DNA of 64,000 nucleotides from a bacterium (GTDB taxonomy: Bacteria; Armatimonadota; Zipacnadia; Zipacnadales; Zipacnadaceae). The position numbers and the translations under genes were made by a program. Below the pieces are notes generated by a model. It was not told where the DNA came from. It searched no databases and was given only the letters and a program-made list of their open reading frames with translations. Below are positions 40,108 through 48,954 of this stretch, in pieces. Within the stretch, counting starts at the first letter, position 1, and the number at the start of each line of letters is the position of its first letter. The stretch is taken from NCBI GenBank assembly GCA_030603495.1, contig JAUVXR010000002.1:1-64000 (forward strand). The letters are read 5' to 3'.

Positions 40108-41307
40108 CTAGAACCAGCCCCGGTCGGCCATCGCCTTGACCAGCTCATCTACTGCCAGTGCCCAAGCCGACGTACGTATACTCATGCGATCGTCAGCGAA
40201 GTCCCACACGCGCGCGGCAGTGTCAGCCATTGTCTCATCAATTACCTCGTACGTCTCCTGCTGATTGGTCATCGTGCCCGACTTACCCAATCGCCACTCG
40301 AGATACGAGGCCACCACCCCACCGCTGTTGGCCAGAATGTCCGGCACGATAGTGACACCGTTTTCCACCAGAATCGCGTCGGCTTCGCTGGTGGTAGGGT
40401 GATTGGCCGCCTCGATAATAAGCTTAGCCTGCACCGACTCGGCATTCTCTTCGGTCAAGACTTCGCCGCAGGCCGCCGGAATTAAGAAGGCCACGGGCAA
40501 CGCGAGCAGCTCGGCATTACTGACACCAGCCGGACCGAAGTCTACCAGCGGCTGGCCAGCGTTGACGTGCTCGGTCAGTCCCCCAATGTCTAGGCCCTTC
40601 TCATCGTAGATGCCGCCGTGGATGTCGGAGACGCCGACAATGCGCACACCCATATCAGCCAGGAATTGGCAGGTCCAGCTCCCGACATTGCCGAAGCCTT
40701 GCACGGCGCAGGTCGCGCCCTCTAGCGACTCGCCGCTGGCCCGCTCCCAGGCCAGAGCGGCGACCGCTGCCACTCCCCGTCCGGTTGCTTCCCGTCGGCC
40801 TGGCAGACCGCCATTACGCGGCGGCTTGCCGGTGACGCTCTCGGGGATGTGGGTCTCACCGTAGATGATGGCCATATCGCGCGGGTTAGTACCCATGTCC
40901 GGAGCAGGGACATAGTCGAGCGGATAGACGAATTCCTTGCGAATCATATGGACGAATTCCTTGATGAGACTATCCTTTTCCAACGGCGCCAGTTCGTACG
41001 GATCGGCCTTGATACCCGATTTGCCGCCCCCAAAAGGGATCTGGGTCAGGGCAGTTTTTAGCGCCATCAGCTCAGCGAGGTCCTGGGTCTCCTCGAGCGT
41101 GACGCTCGCGTCGAAGCGGATGCCGCCTTTCGCTACCCCTCGCGCGGTATTGTGGTATACCACATGTGCGTCAGCGCAGAAGAATTCGTCGCCCAGCGGC
41201 AAGCTCAGCGCGAAGCTGATCTGCTTCTCAGGACGGGACAACAGTTCCCGTGCCGGAGTCGGGATATCGATGACCTCGGTCAAAGCGTCGTAGTCAACCA
41301 CTGGCAT
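40108..41307 (-). CDS. gdhA-like: Glu/Leu/Phe/Val dehydrogenase
   Basis: The 399-residue enzyme interconverts an amino acid and its 2-oxoacid using NAD(P). GGGKSGIKADP holds the catalytic-site lysine, PAPDMGTNPRDMAI the substrate loop, and CAVQGFGNVGSWTCQFLAD the cofactor-binding Rossmann motif. EAANHPTTSEADAIL and VIPAAC follow. The length is slightly below bacterial glutamate dehydrogenase (about 415-450), close to clostridial/archaeal types. The ATG follows AAGGAGAG. Strict glutamate versus leucine use is not decided. Confidence 0.9.
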   Translation of the reverse strand: MPVVDYDALTEVIDIPTPARELLSRPEKQISFALSLPLGDEFFCADAHVVYHNTARGVAKGGIRFDASVTLEETQDLAELMALKTALTQIPFGGGKSGIKADPYELAPLEKDSLIKEFVHMIRKEFVYPLDYVPAPDMGTNPRDMAIIYGETHIPESVTGKPPRNGGLPGRREATGRGVAAVAALAWERASGESLEGATCAVQGFGNVGSWTCQFLADMGVRIVGVSDIHGGIYDEKGLDIGGLTEHVNAGQPLVDFGPAGVSNAELLALPVAFLIPAACGEVLTEENAESVQAKLIIEAANHPTTSEADAILVENGVTIVPDILANSGGVVASYLEWRLGKSGTMTNQQETYEVIDETMADTAARVWDFADDRMSIRTSAWALAVDELVKAMADRGWF

Positions 41308-41391
41308 TCAAATCTCTCCTTCATACGGACTCTCGTCAGCCGGTAGCAGGCATAAGCAGCAGTGATTGCTGAAGGATCGCTACGCCCTGTT

Positions 41392-42486
41392 CTACACCGC
41401 CATCACGAGTTGCGCGATCTCCCGTGCTGCTCCCGGCCGGCCCCAGGCCGCGCTGGCCTGAGCCATAGCGGTACGTTCCTCATGATCTCCATAAAGCGCC
41501 AGTATTCTCTCTGCAAGAGCCGGTCCGCACAGTTCGGCATCCGCGATCACAACTGCGCCGCCCGCTCCTGCTATCTCGGCGGCGTTGTAGCTCTGGTGGC
41601 CGGCGGCGTGAGGATACGGTATCAGGATCAGCGGCTTGCCCAACGCGGTGGCTTCCCCGATGCTGCTGGATCCCGCCCGGCTGACGATTAGATCAGCCGC
41701 TGCCATAGCTTCTCCCATCCGCTCCATAAAGGCAAGGCAACGGTACATAGGCGGCTGGGCTCCGAGACGGTGAGCCGCAACTTTGACTGCATCGTAGTCG
41801 CGCTCTCCCGCCAGGTGCACGATCTGGATCTCCGCCTCAGCGAGAAGCGCCGGGAGAGCCGCCAGCAGAGCCTGGTTGATGCTGTGCGCGCCCTGGCTAC
41901 CGCCAGTTACCAGAACAGTGAACCTATCCGGCGCCAATCCCAGCAACTTCCGCCCCTCTTCGCGGCTGGCAGTCAATATCTGCTGGCGCACGGGGGCACC
42001 GGTGTGGATAGTCTCTGCAGCAGGGAGGTATTCGGCCGCCGCAGCAAAGGCCAGCGTGACGAGCTTAGCACCCCTGCTTGCCAGCCGGCCCGTCCGGTCA
42101 GGGTAAGCATCACCAATATGAACTACCCGCGGCACCCTCAACAGCCGCCCCGCGCTCATTATTGGGGCACTCACGTAGCCGCCAGTGCCGAAGATGACCG
42201 TGGGCCGGAAGCGGCGCAGCAGCCGGATCGCTTGGGCTACGCCGCCCAGGAGGGCCAGACTGCTGGGCAGTAGGCGCCAGGAGAGGCGGTACGGAAAGGG
42301 CCGCGCTGCGATGAAGGCGCTGGGTAAGCCGCTGTGCTCGATGACAGAATTGCCGTGGTCAGACTGGGCGACGATGAGCAGGATTTCGATATCGTCATCA
42401 AGCTCCCGAAGCTGCTCTCCCACCGCCAACGCTGGGAAGAGATGCCCGGCCGTCCCGCCACCTGCCAGCACTATCCGCGCGCTCAT
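41392..42486 (-). CDS. murG: UDP-GlcNAc:lipid I N-acetylglucosaminyltransferase
   Basis: MurG (364 aa) adds GlcNAc to lipid I to make lipid II on the inner face of the membrane. The N-terminal GGGTAGHLFPALAVGEQL is the family signature, and VTGGSQGAHSINQALL and SRAGSSSIGEATALGKPLILIPYP (UDP-sugar binding) are in the C-terminal half. The ATG overlaps the ftsW stop (ATGA). It is the last gene of the dcw cluster here; murC, murB, ftsQ and ftsAZ are not downstream. Confidence 0.96.
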   Translation of the reverse strand: MSARIVLAGGGTAGHLFPALAVGEQLRELDDDIEILLIVAQSDHGNSVIEHSGLPSAFIAARPFPYRLSWRLLPSSLALLGGVAQAIRLLRRFRPTVIFGTGGYVSAPIMSAGRLLRVPRVVHIGDAYPDRTGRLASRGAKLVTLAFAAAAEYLPAAETIHTGAPVRQQILTASREEGRKLLGLAPDRFTVLVTGGSQGAHSINQALLAALPALLAEAEIQIVHLAGERDYDAVKVAAHRLGAQPPMYRCLAFMERMGEAMAAADLIVSRAGSSSIGEATALGKPLILIPYPHAAGHQSYNAAEIAGAGGAVVIADAELCGPALAERILALYGDHEERTAMAQASAAWGRPGAAREIAQLVMAV

Positions 42487-43637
42487 CCGCTACTGTTGCC
42501 CCCACGTCTGCCGTTGTGCCGGGCCACAGCCAACACGACACCCGCCGCCAGTAGCGAACTGATGAGACTGCTGCCGCCCGCACTGATGAAAGGAAGCGTC
42601 AGCCCGGTCGGAGGGATCAAGGCGGTAGCAACAGCGATATTGACCAAGGCCTGAAGTGTCAGGGCAACCCCCATGCCCACTGCCAGGTAGAAACCCAGCC
42701 GACTCCTGCTGCGCCATCCGATCTGAAAGGCCACTGCCGCCAACAGAACTATAATGAAGAGCACACCCAGCGCACCCCACAACCCGAGTTCTCCGGCTAT
42801 GACGCAGTATATCGAGTCAGTGTGGGGCACCGGTAAAGTCCGCCACTTGTCTGGGCTCATCCCCAGCCCACAGCCGAACACCCCCCCCCGCGCTGTCGCG
42901 ATAAGCATGCCGTAGATGTGATATCCCGCCTGGTGGATATAGTCTTCGGGCCGGAGCCAGGCCTTGATCCGCACCACAATATAAGGCTTGGTGAGCGCGT
43001 AGGACATAGCTAGACCCAACAGCGCCAGCGCGGTCGGGATGAGGTAGCGTGGACGCGCACCGCCAACGAACGCCAACGCCAGCGCCAGTAAGACCATCAA
43101 CATAGCCATGCCCTGGTCCGACTGCTGGAATAGCAGCCCCACCATCAATCCGGTAGCCACAACGATAGGCAGAACCACTGTATACAGATTCTTCCGGTCC
43201 ATCGGGCCACGGGCCAGGTACAAGGCCACAGTCGCTACATAGGCCACCTTGGCGAACTCGGAGGGCTGGAAGCCCCAGATCCAGCAGCGGGCATCACCGA
43301 CACGTCGCCCCCAGATGGCCGCGGCTGCCATCAGGATCAGACCGACCAGGAAGGCCGGGCGACTGAGTCGCTTGATGAGACCCAGTGGCAGCAGGCTCAC
43401 CAGCACCATCCCGACCAGCCCAATGCCCGCGTGCTGCAAGTGGCTCTTGAGGAAGAAGTAGGCATCGGCGTGGTAGGGAGTTGGCCGTCCCGCCCCTGGG
43501 AAACTAGAAGAGAACACAAAGACGATCCCCAGTATAACCAGCCCGTAGACAATCACCAGAAAGCGCCGGCCTATCGGTCCATACGCGCCCTCGTACGCAT
43601 CGCCCTCGACCACACCAGATCGGGCTACACTAGCCAC
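42483..43637 (-). CDS. ftsW: Peptidoglycan polymerase FtsW (SEDS family)
   Basis: The 384-residue protein has about 10 membrane helices. FQPSEFAKVAYVATVALYLA contains the conserved SEDS segment, and FVFSSS, DQGMAMLM and the GGSSLISSLLAAGVVL C-terminal part are typical. FtsW polymerises glycan with its partner PBP (FtsI) at the septum. The GTG start follows GGAGG within the murD end. Confidence 0.95.
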   Translation of the reverse strand: MASVARSGVVEGDAYEGAYGPIGRRFLVIVYGLVILGIVFVFSSSFPGAGRPTPYHADAYFFLKSHLQHAGIGLVGMVLVSLLPLGLIKRLSRPAFLVGLILMAAAAIWGRRVGDARCWIWGFQPSEFAKVAYVATVALYLARGPMDRKNLYTVVLPIVVATGLMVGLLFQQSDQGMAMLMVLLALALAFVGGARPRYLIPTALALLGLAMSYALTKPYIVVRIKAWLRPEDYIHQAGYHIYGMLIATARGGVFGCGLGMSPDKWRTLPVPHTDSIYCVIAGELGLWGALGVLFIIVLLAAVAFQIGWRSRSRLGFYLAVGMGVALTLQALVNIAVATALIPPTGLTLPFISAGGSSLISSLLAAGVVLAVARHNGRRGGNSSG

Positions 43638-43640
43638 CGG

Positions 43641-45047
43641 CTATGGCCTCCTTCTGGCTTCCCGGGCCGCGATCCGCCGCACCAGGCGCGTGAATACCTC
43701 ACCCCGGTGCGTCTGGTCCCGGAACATATCAAAGCTGGCGCAGCCCGGGAGCAGTACAATAGTATCTCCCCGCTCCGCGCGCCGGTAGCACTCCTCAACA
43801 GCCTGCTCCATACTGGCCGCTTGCCTGGTGTTGGTAGCGCCACCAATAGCTGCCTCGATCGCCGGTCCACTGTCCCCGATCAGGCAAACGAACTTACCCC
43901 GCTCGCCCAGCCGTCGCCCGAACTCGGCAAACTCGACTTCCTTGCCCTGTCCCCCGGCAATGACCAGCACCGGCCCGGCAAGAGTAGCCAGATCAGCTAT
44001 CGCCGCGGCCGTGTTGGTCGCCTTGGAGTCGTCAAGGAACTTAATGTCACGTACCTCGACGACTTCCTGGAGCAGATGATCTACCGGCCCGAATCGCTTG
44101 AGCCCCTCGGCCGTCTGCTCAGCCGTAGCTCCACAGAGCCCCGCTACCAGACCCGCCGCCAGGGCATTGGTGAGGTTGTGGCTACCCGGAACCGGCATAG
44201 CTGCGACCGGCAAGATGCGCTGTGGGCCTGCGCCGGCGTCCACGACTAGGAATCCATCCTCGACGCGCCCATTGGCTCCCGGGCAATTGGCTGAGACCGT
44301 CAGCGGCGTGCTGGGCACCTGCGCTTGCATTGCGGCCACAGTGGGATCATCAATGCACAGGACACTGTAGTCTTCCCTGGTCTGATTGCGAAACAGCCGC
44401 GCTTTGGCCGCGGCATACTCAGCCTGATTGGCGTGGCGGTCGAGGTGGTCAGGCGTGATGTTGAGCAGTACCGCTATCCAGGGCCGGAAATGCACTATCG
44501 TCTCCAACTGAAAACTGCTGACCTCCACTACCACAACCTCCACCTCGCTCGCCCGGTCAATCTGGCTGATTACCGGCAAGCCGATATTGCCGGCGACCAC
44601 ATTGGCAATGCCAGCAGCATCCAGCATATGGCCGGTCATCATCGTCGTCGTGCCCTTGCCGTTGGTGCCGGAGATCGCGATCATCGGCGCGGAGCACAAG
44701 CAGTACGCCAGTTCGATCTCGCCTATTACTTGAATGCCCGCGGCCCGCGCCTCGCTTAGGGCCGGATGGTCACAGGGAACTCCCGGACTAGCCACCACCA
44801 GGTCCACATCGCCTAGCTGGCACAGCCTACTGAACTCGACGACTACTTCCGCGCCCAGGCTGACGATCTCGTGACTCGCATCGGCCAACTCGTCAGCACC
44901 CTTGGCATCCGCAGCGACGACCCGCGCCCCGCGGTTGATCAAGTAGCGCACACAGGCCAGCCCGGTGCGTGCCAGGCCAATCACCCCGACGCGCTTGCCG
45001 CTCAGCTCAATATCCTGCCCGAAAACCGTATGCGCAGGGATCGCCAT
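43641..45047 (-). CDS. murD: UDP-MurNAc-L-Ala:D-Glu ligase
   Basis: MurD (468 aa) adds D-glutamate to UDP-MurNAc-L-alanine with ATP. KRVGVIGLARTGLACVRYL is the N-terminal Rossmann part, SGTNGKGTTTMM the ATP P-loop (about 115) and LNITPDHLDRH the central-domain signature. The C-terminal VIAGGQGKEVEF and VLLPGCASFDMF complete the fold. The ATG at 45047 sits 6 nt after AGGAG; a TTG 6 nt upstream is less favoured. Confidence 0.96.
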   Translation of the reverse strand: MAIPAHTVFGQDIELSGKRVGVIGLARTGLACVRYLINRGARVVAADAKGADELADASHEIVSLGAEVVVEFSRLCQLGDVDLVVASPGVPCDHPALSEARAAGIQVIGEIELAYCLCSAPMIAISGTNGKGTTTMMTGHMLDAAGIANVVAGNIGLPVISQIDRASEVEVVVVEVSSFQLETIVHFRPWIAVLLNITPDHLDRHANQAEYAAAKARLFRNQTREDYSVLCIDDPTVAAMQAQVPSTPLTVSANCPGANGRVEDGFLVVDAGAGPQRILPVAAMPVPGSHNLTNALAAGLVAGLCGATAEQTAEGLKRFGPVDHLLQEVVEVRDIKFLDDSKATNTAAAIADLATLAGPVLVIAGGQGKEVEFAEFGRRLGERGKFVCLIGDSGPAIEAAIGGATNTRQAASMEQAVEECYRRAERGDTIVLLPGCASFDMFRDQTHRGEVFTRLVRRIAAREARRRP

Positions 45048-45056
45048 CGCCAACTC

Positions 45057-46034
45057 CTAGAACATACCACTAGCGATAAGAATGCCTATCACCGCCGCCA
45101 CCACACCAACCAGCCAAAAGCGGACCACTATCTGTGGCTCCGCCCAGCCGCGCAGTTCAAAAGCATGGTGGATCGGCGTCATCGCGAACACCCGCCGGCC
45201 GGTCCAGCGGAACCAGAGCACCTGAATGATCACCGTCAGAGTCTCCACCACAAACACAATTGCCACTACCGCGAAGACCAGTTCGATGCCGGCGGCAACG
45301 GCAATGCCTCCCAGTAGGGCACCTAGGCCCACGCTCCCCACATCTCCCATGAAGATCTGGGCGGGATGGGCATTGAGCCACAAAAATCCAGCCGCAGCGC
45401 CAGCCACCAGAACGGAGAGCATGGCGAGCGACATTGCGCCAATTGTCCAGCAGATTATCGCGAGGCCCAGCGCACAGATGCTCACGAGCCCGGCAGCTAG
45501 ACCGTCGAGCCCGTCGGTGAGGTTGACCGCGTTGGCGCTGGCCACGATTACCAGCGCGCCCAGGATTATCCTCGCCGCCACCGGCCAGCCTGCGAAGCCC
45601 AGCAAGGTGTCACCGCCCGCCGGCACTACGCCGGCCATGAACCAGGCAAAGCCCACAGCGACCATCATCTCAGCGCCTATCCTGTACCGGGCCTTGATGC
45701 CTACCGTGGATTGCTGCTGGGACTTGAGGTAATCGTCACTAAAGCCCAGCACCGCAAATACCACCATCAACCACAATATGCCCAGTATCGGCCAGGACGC
45801 CATTTGGTCAAGGTTAAAGACAAGCAAGCCGGCGACGAGCACCACCGCCAGCATAGACAGGCCACCCAGTGAAGGCGTGCCCTGTTTACACTGGTGTCGG
45901 CTGGGGGCATCTTCCCGCACCGTCGTCCGCCAATTGAGCCAACGAGATAGGCAGACGTTGAGGCCAGTCAGGGCAGCCGCCGCCAACAGTGCACCGACAA
46001 ATAGGGCTATAGCTGGGGCTAGCTCAGTCATCAT
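45057..46034 (-). CDS. mraY: Phospho-MurNAc-pentapeptide transferase
   Basis: MraY (325 aa) makes lipid I at the membrane by transferring phospho-MurNAc-pentapeptide to undecaprenyl phosphate. It has about 10 helices. GTPSLGGLSML follows the first helix, FSDDYLK contains the catalytic aspartates, NAVNLTDGLDGLAAG and FMGDVGSVGLGALLG the further active-site loops, and TPIHHAFELRGWAE the last. Its start overlaps the murF end by 11 nt. Confidence 0.96.
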   Translation of the reverse strand: MMTELAPAIALFVGALLAAAALTGLNVCLSRWLNWRTTVREDAPSRHQCKQGTPSLGGLSMLAVVLVAGLLVFNLDQMASWPILGILWLMVVFAVLGFSDDYLKSQQQSTVGIKARYRIGAEMMVAVGFAWFMAGVVPAGGDTLLGFAGWPVAARIILGALVIVASANAVNLTDGLDGLAAGLVSICALGLAIICWTIGAMSLAMLSVLVAGAAAGFLWLNAHPAQIFMGDVGSVGLGALLGGIAVAAGIELVFAVVAIVFVVETLTVIIQVLWFRWTGRRVFAMTPIHHAFELRGWAEPQIVVRFWLVGVVAAVIGILIASGMF

Positions 46035-47391
46035 TCAACAATCCTTCTGCCACTCGCTCCAGGGCCATTGCACGCGAGGCCTTAACCAACACAACATCCG
46101 ACGACGTCAGCTCCGTCCGAAGCAGGCTCACCGCCTCATTAGGGCCTGTGACTATCTGGACCCGGACACCTGCACCCGCCGCCTCCTCGGCGGCCAGGCT
46201 TGCTCCCTGGCCCAGCGCGACCAACCAATCAATGCTTCTCTCAGCACAGAGTTGGCCGATGCGCCGGTGCGCATCCTCCGAGGCACCCCCAAGCTCGAGC
46301 ATGTCCCCGAAGACGAAGATCTTGCGGCCGGGCAGCTCCGCCAGCATGTCCAGGGCTGCAACCACAGAACGCGGCGCAGCATTGTACGCATCGTTAATTA
46401 ATGTAGCTCCCTCTGGCGTGGTACTCACTTCGCTCCGCATCTCCCCAGTAGGACAGCTATTCAAGCCCTCGGCAATATGCTGGGTGGAGCCAGTCACGAC
46501 CCAGGCAGCAGCAGCGGCGGCGGCGGCATTGACAAGGTTGTGCATGCCCGGCAGAGCAACGTTGACGGGCACAACTTCACCCCCGACGCTGAGGCTGAAG
46601 TCTGCCCCGGCTAGCCCTTGCAGCTCGACATCCCGGATGCGCACGTCAGCGCGCGGATTCAGGCCAAACGATACCGTCGGGCAGGGCGCCAGTTCCGCGA
46701 ACAGATTATAGTAGAAGTCGTCCGCATTGAGCACCGCCACGCCGTCCGCCGGCAGGGCATGCAGCAGCTCCGTCTTCGCCTCAGCAATGGCGTCGCGGCT
46801 GCCCAGCCGCCCCAGATGCGCCTCCCCAATGTTGGTAATGATCCCTACGGTGGGCTGCGCTACCTCCGCCAGATACGCTATTTCCCCACGCCCGCGCATC
46901 GCAAACTCCAATACACAGTACTCGTGCCCGGCAGTCAAAGACAGCAGCACGTTGGGCACACCGATCTCGTTGTTCTGATTGCCCGGGGAGACCAGCGCCG
47001 GCCCGTGCCTGCCCAGTATGGAGCCGACCATGTTCTTCGTGGTAGTTTTGCCGACGCTGCCGGTAACCGCAACTACGGACAGATCAAATCGCTGCCGATA
47101 CCAGCCAGCGAGCTTGCCGTACGCCGTCAAGGTGTCTTCCACCAATAGCAGCGGTCGCCCCTCCGGCAGGTCGCTTCGCCCTTGACCTACCACAGCCGCC
47201 CGGGCACCAGCTGTGAAGGCCGCCGCCAGGAAATCATGACCATCGAAGTTTTCGCCGGGCAGCGCCACAAACAGCTCGCCGGCCCGCAGCGTGCGGCTGT
47301 CAGTAGAGACGCCGCAAACTTCAATATCGCTGTCTGCCTGGTGCAGCTCGCCGCCGGTCGCCAAGGCTGCCTCTGCCAGAGTAATTTTCAT
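46024..47391 (-). CDS. murF: UDP-MurNAc-tripeptide:D-Ala-D-Ala ligase
   Basis: MurF (455 aa) joins D-Ala-D-Ala to the UDP-MurNAc tripeptide. The N-terminal GVSTDSRTLRAGELFVALPGE, the P-loop VTGSVGKTTTKNMVGS (about 107-120), ISNIGEAHLGRLGS and INDAYNAAPRSVVAAL are characteristic. The C-terminal domain has FGDMLELG. It begins 11 nt after murE and ends inside mraY. Confidence 0.96.
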   Translation of the reverse strand: MKITLAEAALATGGELHQADSDIEVCGVSTDSRTLRAGELFVALPGENFDGHDFLAAAFTAGARAAVVGQGRSDLPEGRPLLLVEDTLTAYGKLAGWYRQRFDLSVVAVTGSVGKTTTKNMVGSILGRHGPALVSPGNQNNEIGVPNVLLSLTAGHEYCVLEFAMRGRGEIAYLAEVAQPTVGIITNIGEAHLGRLGSRDAIAEAKTELLHALPADGVAVLNADDFYYNLFAELAPCPTVSFGLNPRADVRIRDVELQGLAGADFSLSVGGEVVPVNVALPGMHNLVNAAAAAAAAWVVTGSTQHIAEGLNSCPTGEMRSEVSTTPEGATLINDAYNAAPRSVVAALDMLAELPGRKIFVFGDMLELGGASEDAHRRIGQLCAERSIDWLVALGQGASLAAEEAAGAGVRVQIVTGPNEAVSLLRTELTSSDVVLVKASRAMALERVAEGLLNDD

Positions 47392-47402
47392 ATCAGTTCT
47401 GC

Positions 47403-48899
47403 CTACCGCTTGCTGTCAAGTCTGATCAGTGCTTCGCGCACTACTTCGCGATCATCAAAAGGAATCGTCTTATCGCCGATTATTTGGTAGGATTCGTGGC
47501 CCTTACCAGCAATCACGAGAATATCGCCTGGTCGGCACTGTTCGACGGCCGTAAAGATCGCCTGGCGCCGGTCCGCCTCGACGCTGTAAGTGTCACCCGT
47601 TGCTCCGGCAACGATTTCGTCTATGATAACGTAGGGGACTTCGGAGCGCGGGTTATCGGATGTGATTATGGTGAAGTCCGCCAGGGCAGTGGCAATTCGC
47701 CCCATCTCCGGGCGCTTGCCGCGGTCGCGGTCGCCACCACAGCCAAATACGCAGATCAAACGATCCGCCTGCAGGGCCCGCGCGCTCTCCAGGACGTTCT
47801 CCAGTGCGTCGGGCGTATGAGCGTAGTCCACTATCACAGTGAAATCCTGGCCTTTGTCAATTCGCTCGAAACGACCGGGGACCGCACTGAGCTGCTCCAG
47901 CCCCGCCACGATTTGCCCGGTCGCAATGCCCAACCCCCAACCGCACGCCGCCGCGGCTAGCGCATTGTGTAGATTAAACCCCCCGACGAGTCTGAGCCTG
48001 ACCGGCACCGGACTGGCTTCCGGTAGGACTAGCCGGAACTGGAGGCCAGTGGGCGTGACCTGGGAATCTGAAGCAGTGACCATTGCTGCTTCGCCCAGCC
48101 CGTACGTGACCAGGTCAGCCCGGGTTTGCTCACAGATCCTCACACCGGCAGGATCATCAATATTGACAACCGACCGCGTTGATTTGTGCGGCTTGCCAAG
48201 CTCGGGATAATCGGTGAACAGGCGTAGCTTGGCCGCGTAATACTCCTCGAGATTAGCATGAAAATCGAGATGATCCTGGCTGAGATTAGTGAATATGGCA
48301 GCGTCGAACTTGCACATCCAGGTCCGGTCCAGTGCCAGACCATGCGACGAGACTTCCAAGACCACATGGGTCACACCAGCAGCGCGCATCTCCGCCAGCA
48401 GGCCCTGCAGCTCCACGCTGTCGGGTGTGGTCCGGTCGGCTGTAAGCTGCGCGCCCGCGATGAACCGGGCCGGCGTGCTGAGCAGCCCGGTGGAGGCGCC
48501 GCTCGCCTGAAAGATGCTGTCCACCAGGAAGGCGGTCGTGGTCTTCCCATTGGTGCCGGTGACGCCGACCAGCGTCAGGTTATTAGAAGGGTCCCCCCAG
48601 AAGTCCGCTGCGATTTCGGCAGCAGCCCGCCGCGAGTCGAGCACACCGATAGCGCTAACATCATCGGGCACAGCTGAAGCATCGTGGTCATCCTGGTAAA
48701 CCACCGCCGTCGCGCCTCGCGCTATGGCCTCCGGGATGAAGTCGTGACCGTCGGCGCTGTAACCCTCAATGGCTACGAATAAATGACCCGGTTGTACTTG
48801 CCGCGAGTCCGTCGCCACCCCGGTAACTGGTCCGCAGGACACCAGGCGGCGACTCTGTCGCCAATCCCTGGTCAGATTGTCCAGACTTCTGTTCAGCAC
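47403..48899 (-). CDS. murE: UDP-MurNAc-L-Ala-D-Glu: diamino acid ligase
   Basis: MurE (498 aa) adds the third-position diamino acid to the peptidoglycan stem. The N-terminal VATDSRQVQPGHLFVAIEGY, the P-loop VTGTNGKTTTAFLVDS, TNLSQDHLDFH and the C-terminal DNPRSEVPYVIIDEIVAG are present. DNPR is the motif associated with meso-diaminopimelate selection, so this wall probably contains meso-DAP. A GTG start (48899) follows GGAGAGC. Confidence 0.95.
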   Translation of the reverse strand: MLNRSLDNLTRDWRQSRRLVSCGPVTGVATDSRQVQPGHLFVAIEGYSADGHDFIPEAIARGATAVVYQDDHDASAVPDDVSAIGVLDSRRAAAEIAADFWGDPSNNLTLVGVTGTNGKTTTAFLVDSIFQASGASTGLLSTPARFIAGAQLTADRTTPDSVELQGLLAEMRAAGVTHVVLEVSSHGLALDRTWMCKFDAAIFTNLSQDHLDFHANLEEYYAAKLRLFTDYPELGKPHKSTRSVVNIDDPAGVRICEQTRADLVTYGLGEAAMVTASDSQVTPTGLQFRLVLPEASPVPVRLRLVGGFNLHNALAAAACGWGLGIATGQIVAGLEQLSAVPGRFERIDKGQDFTVIVDYAHTPDALENVLESARALQADRLICVFGCGGDRDRGKRPEMGRIATALADFTIITSDNPRSEVPYVIIDEIVAGATGDTYSVEADRRQAIFTAVEQCRPGDILVIAGKGHESYQIIGDKTIPFDDREVVREALIRLDSKR

Positions 48900-48954
48900 C
48901 GCTCTCCATCGTTTCTGTCGTATGACGCAGTCAGGAATCGCCTGGGCTCGCCAG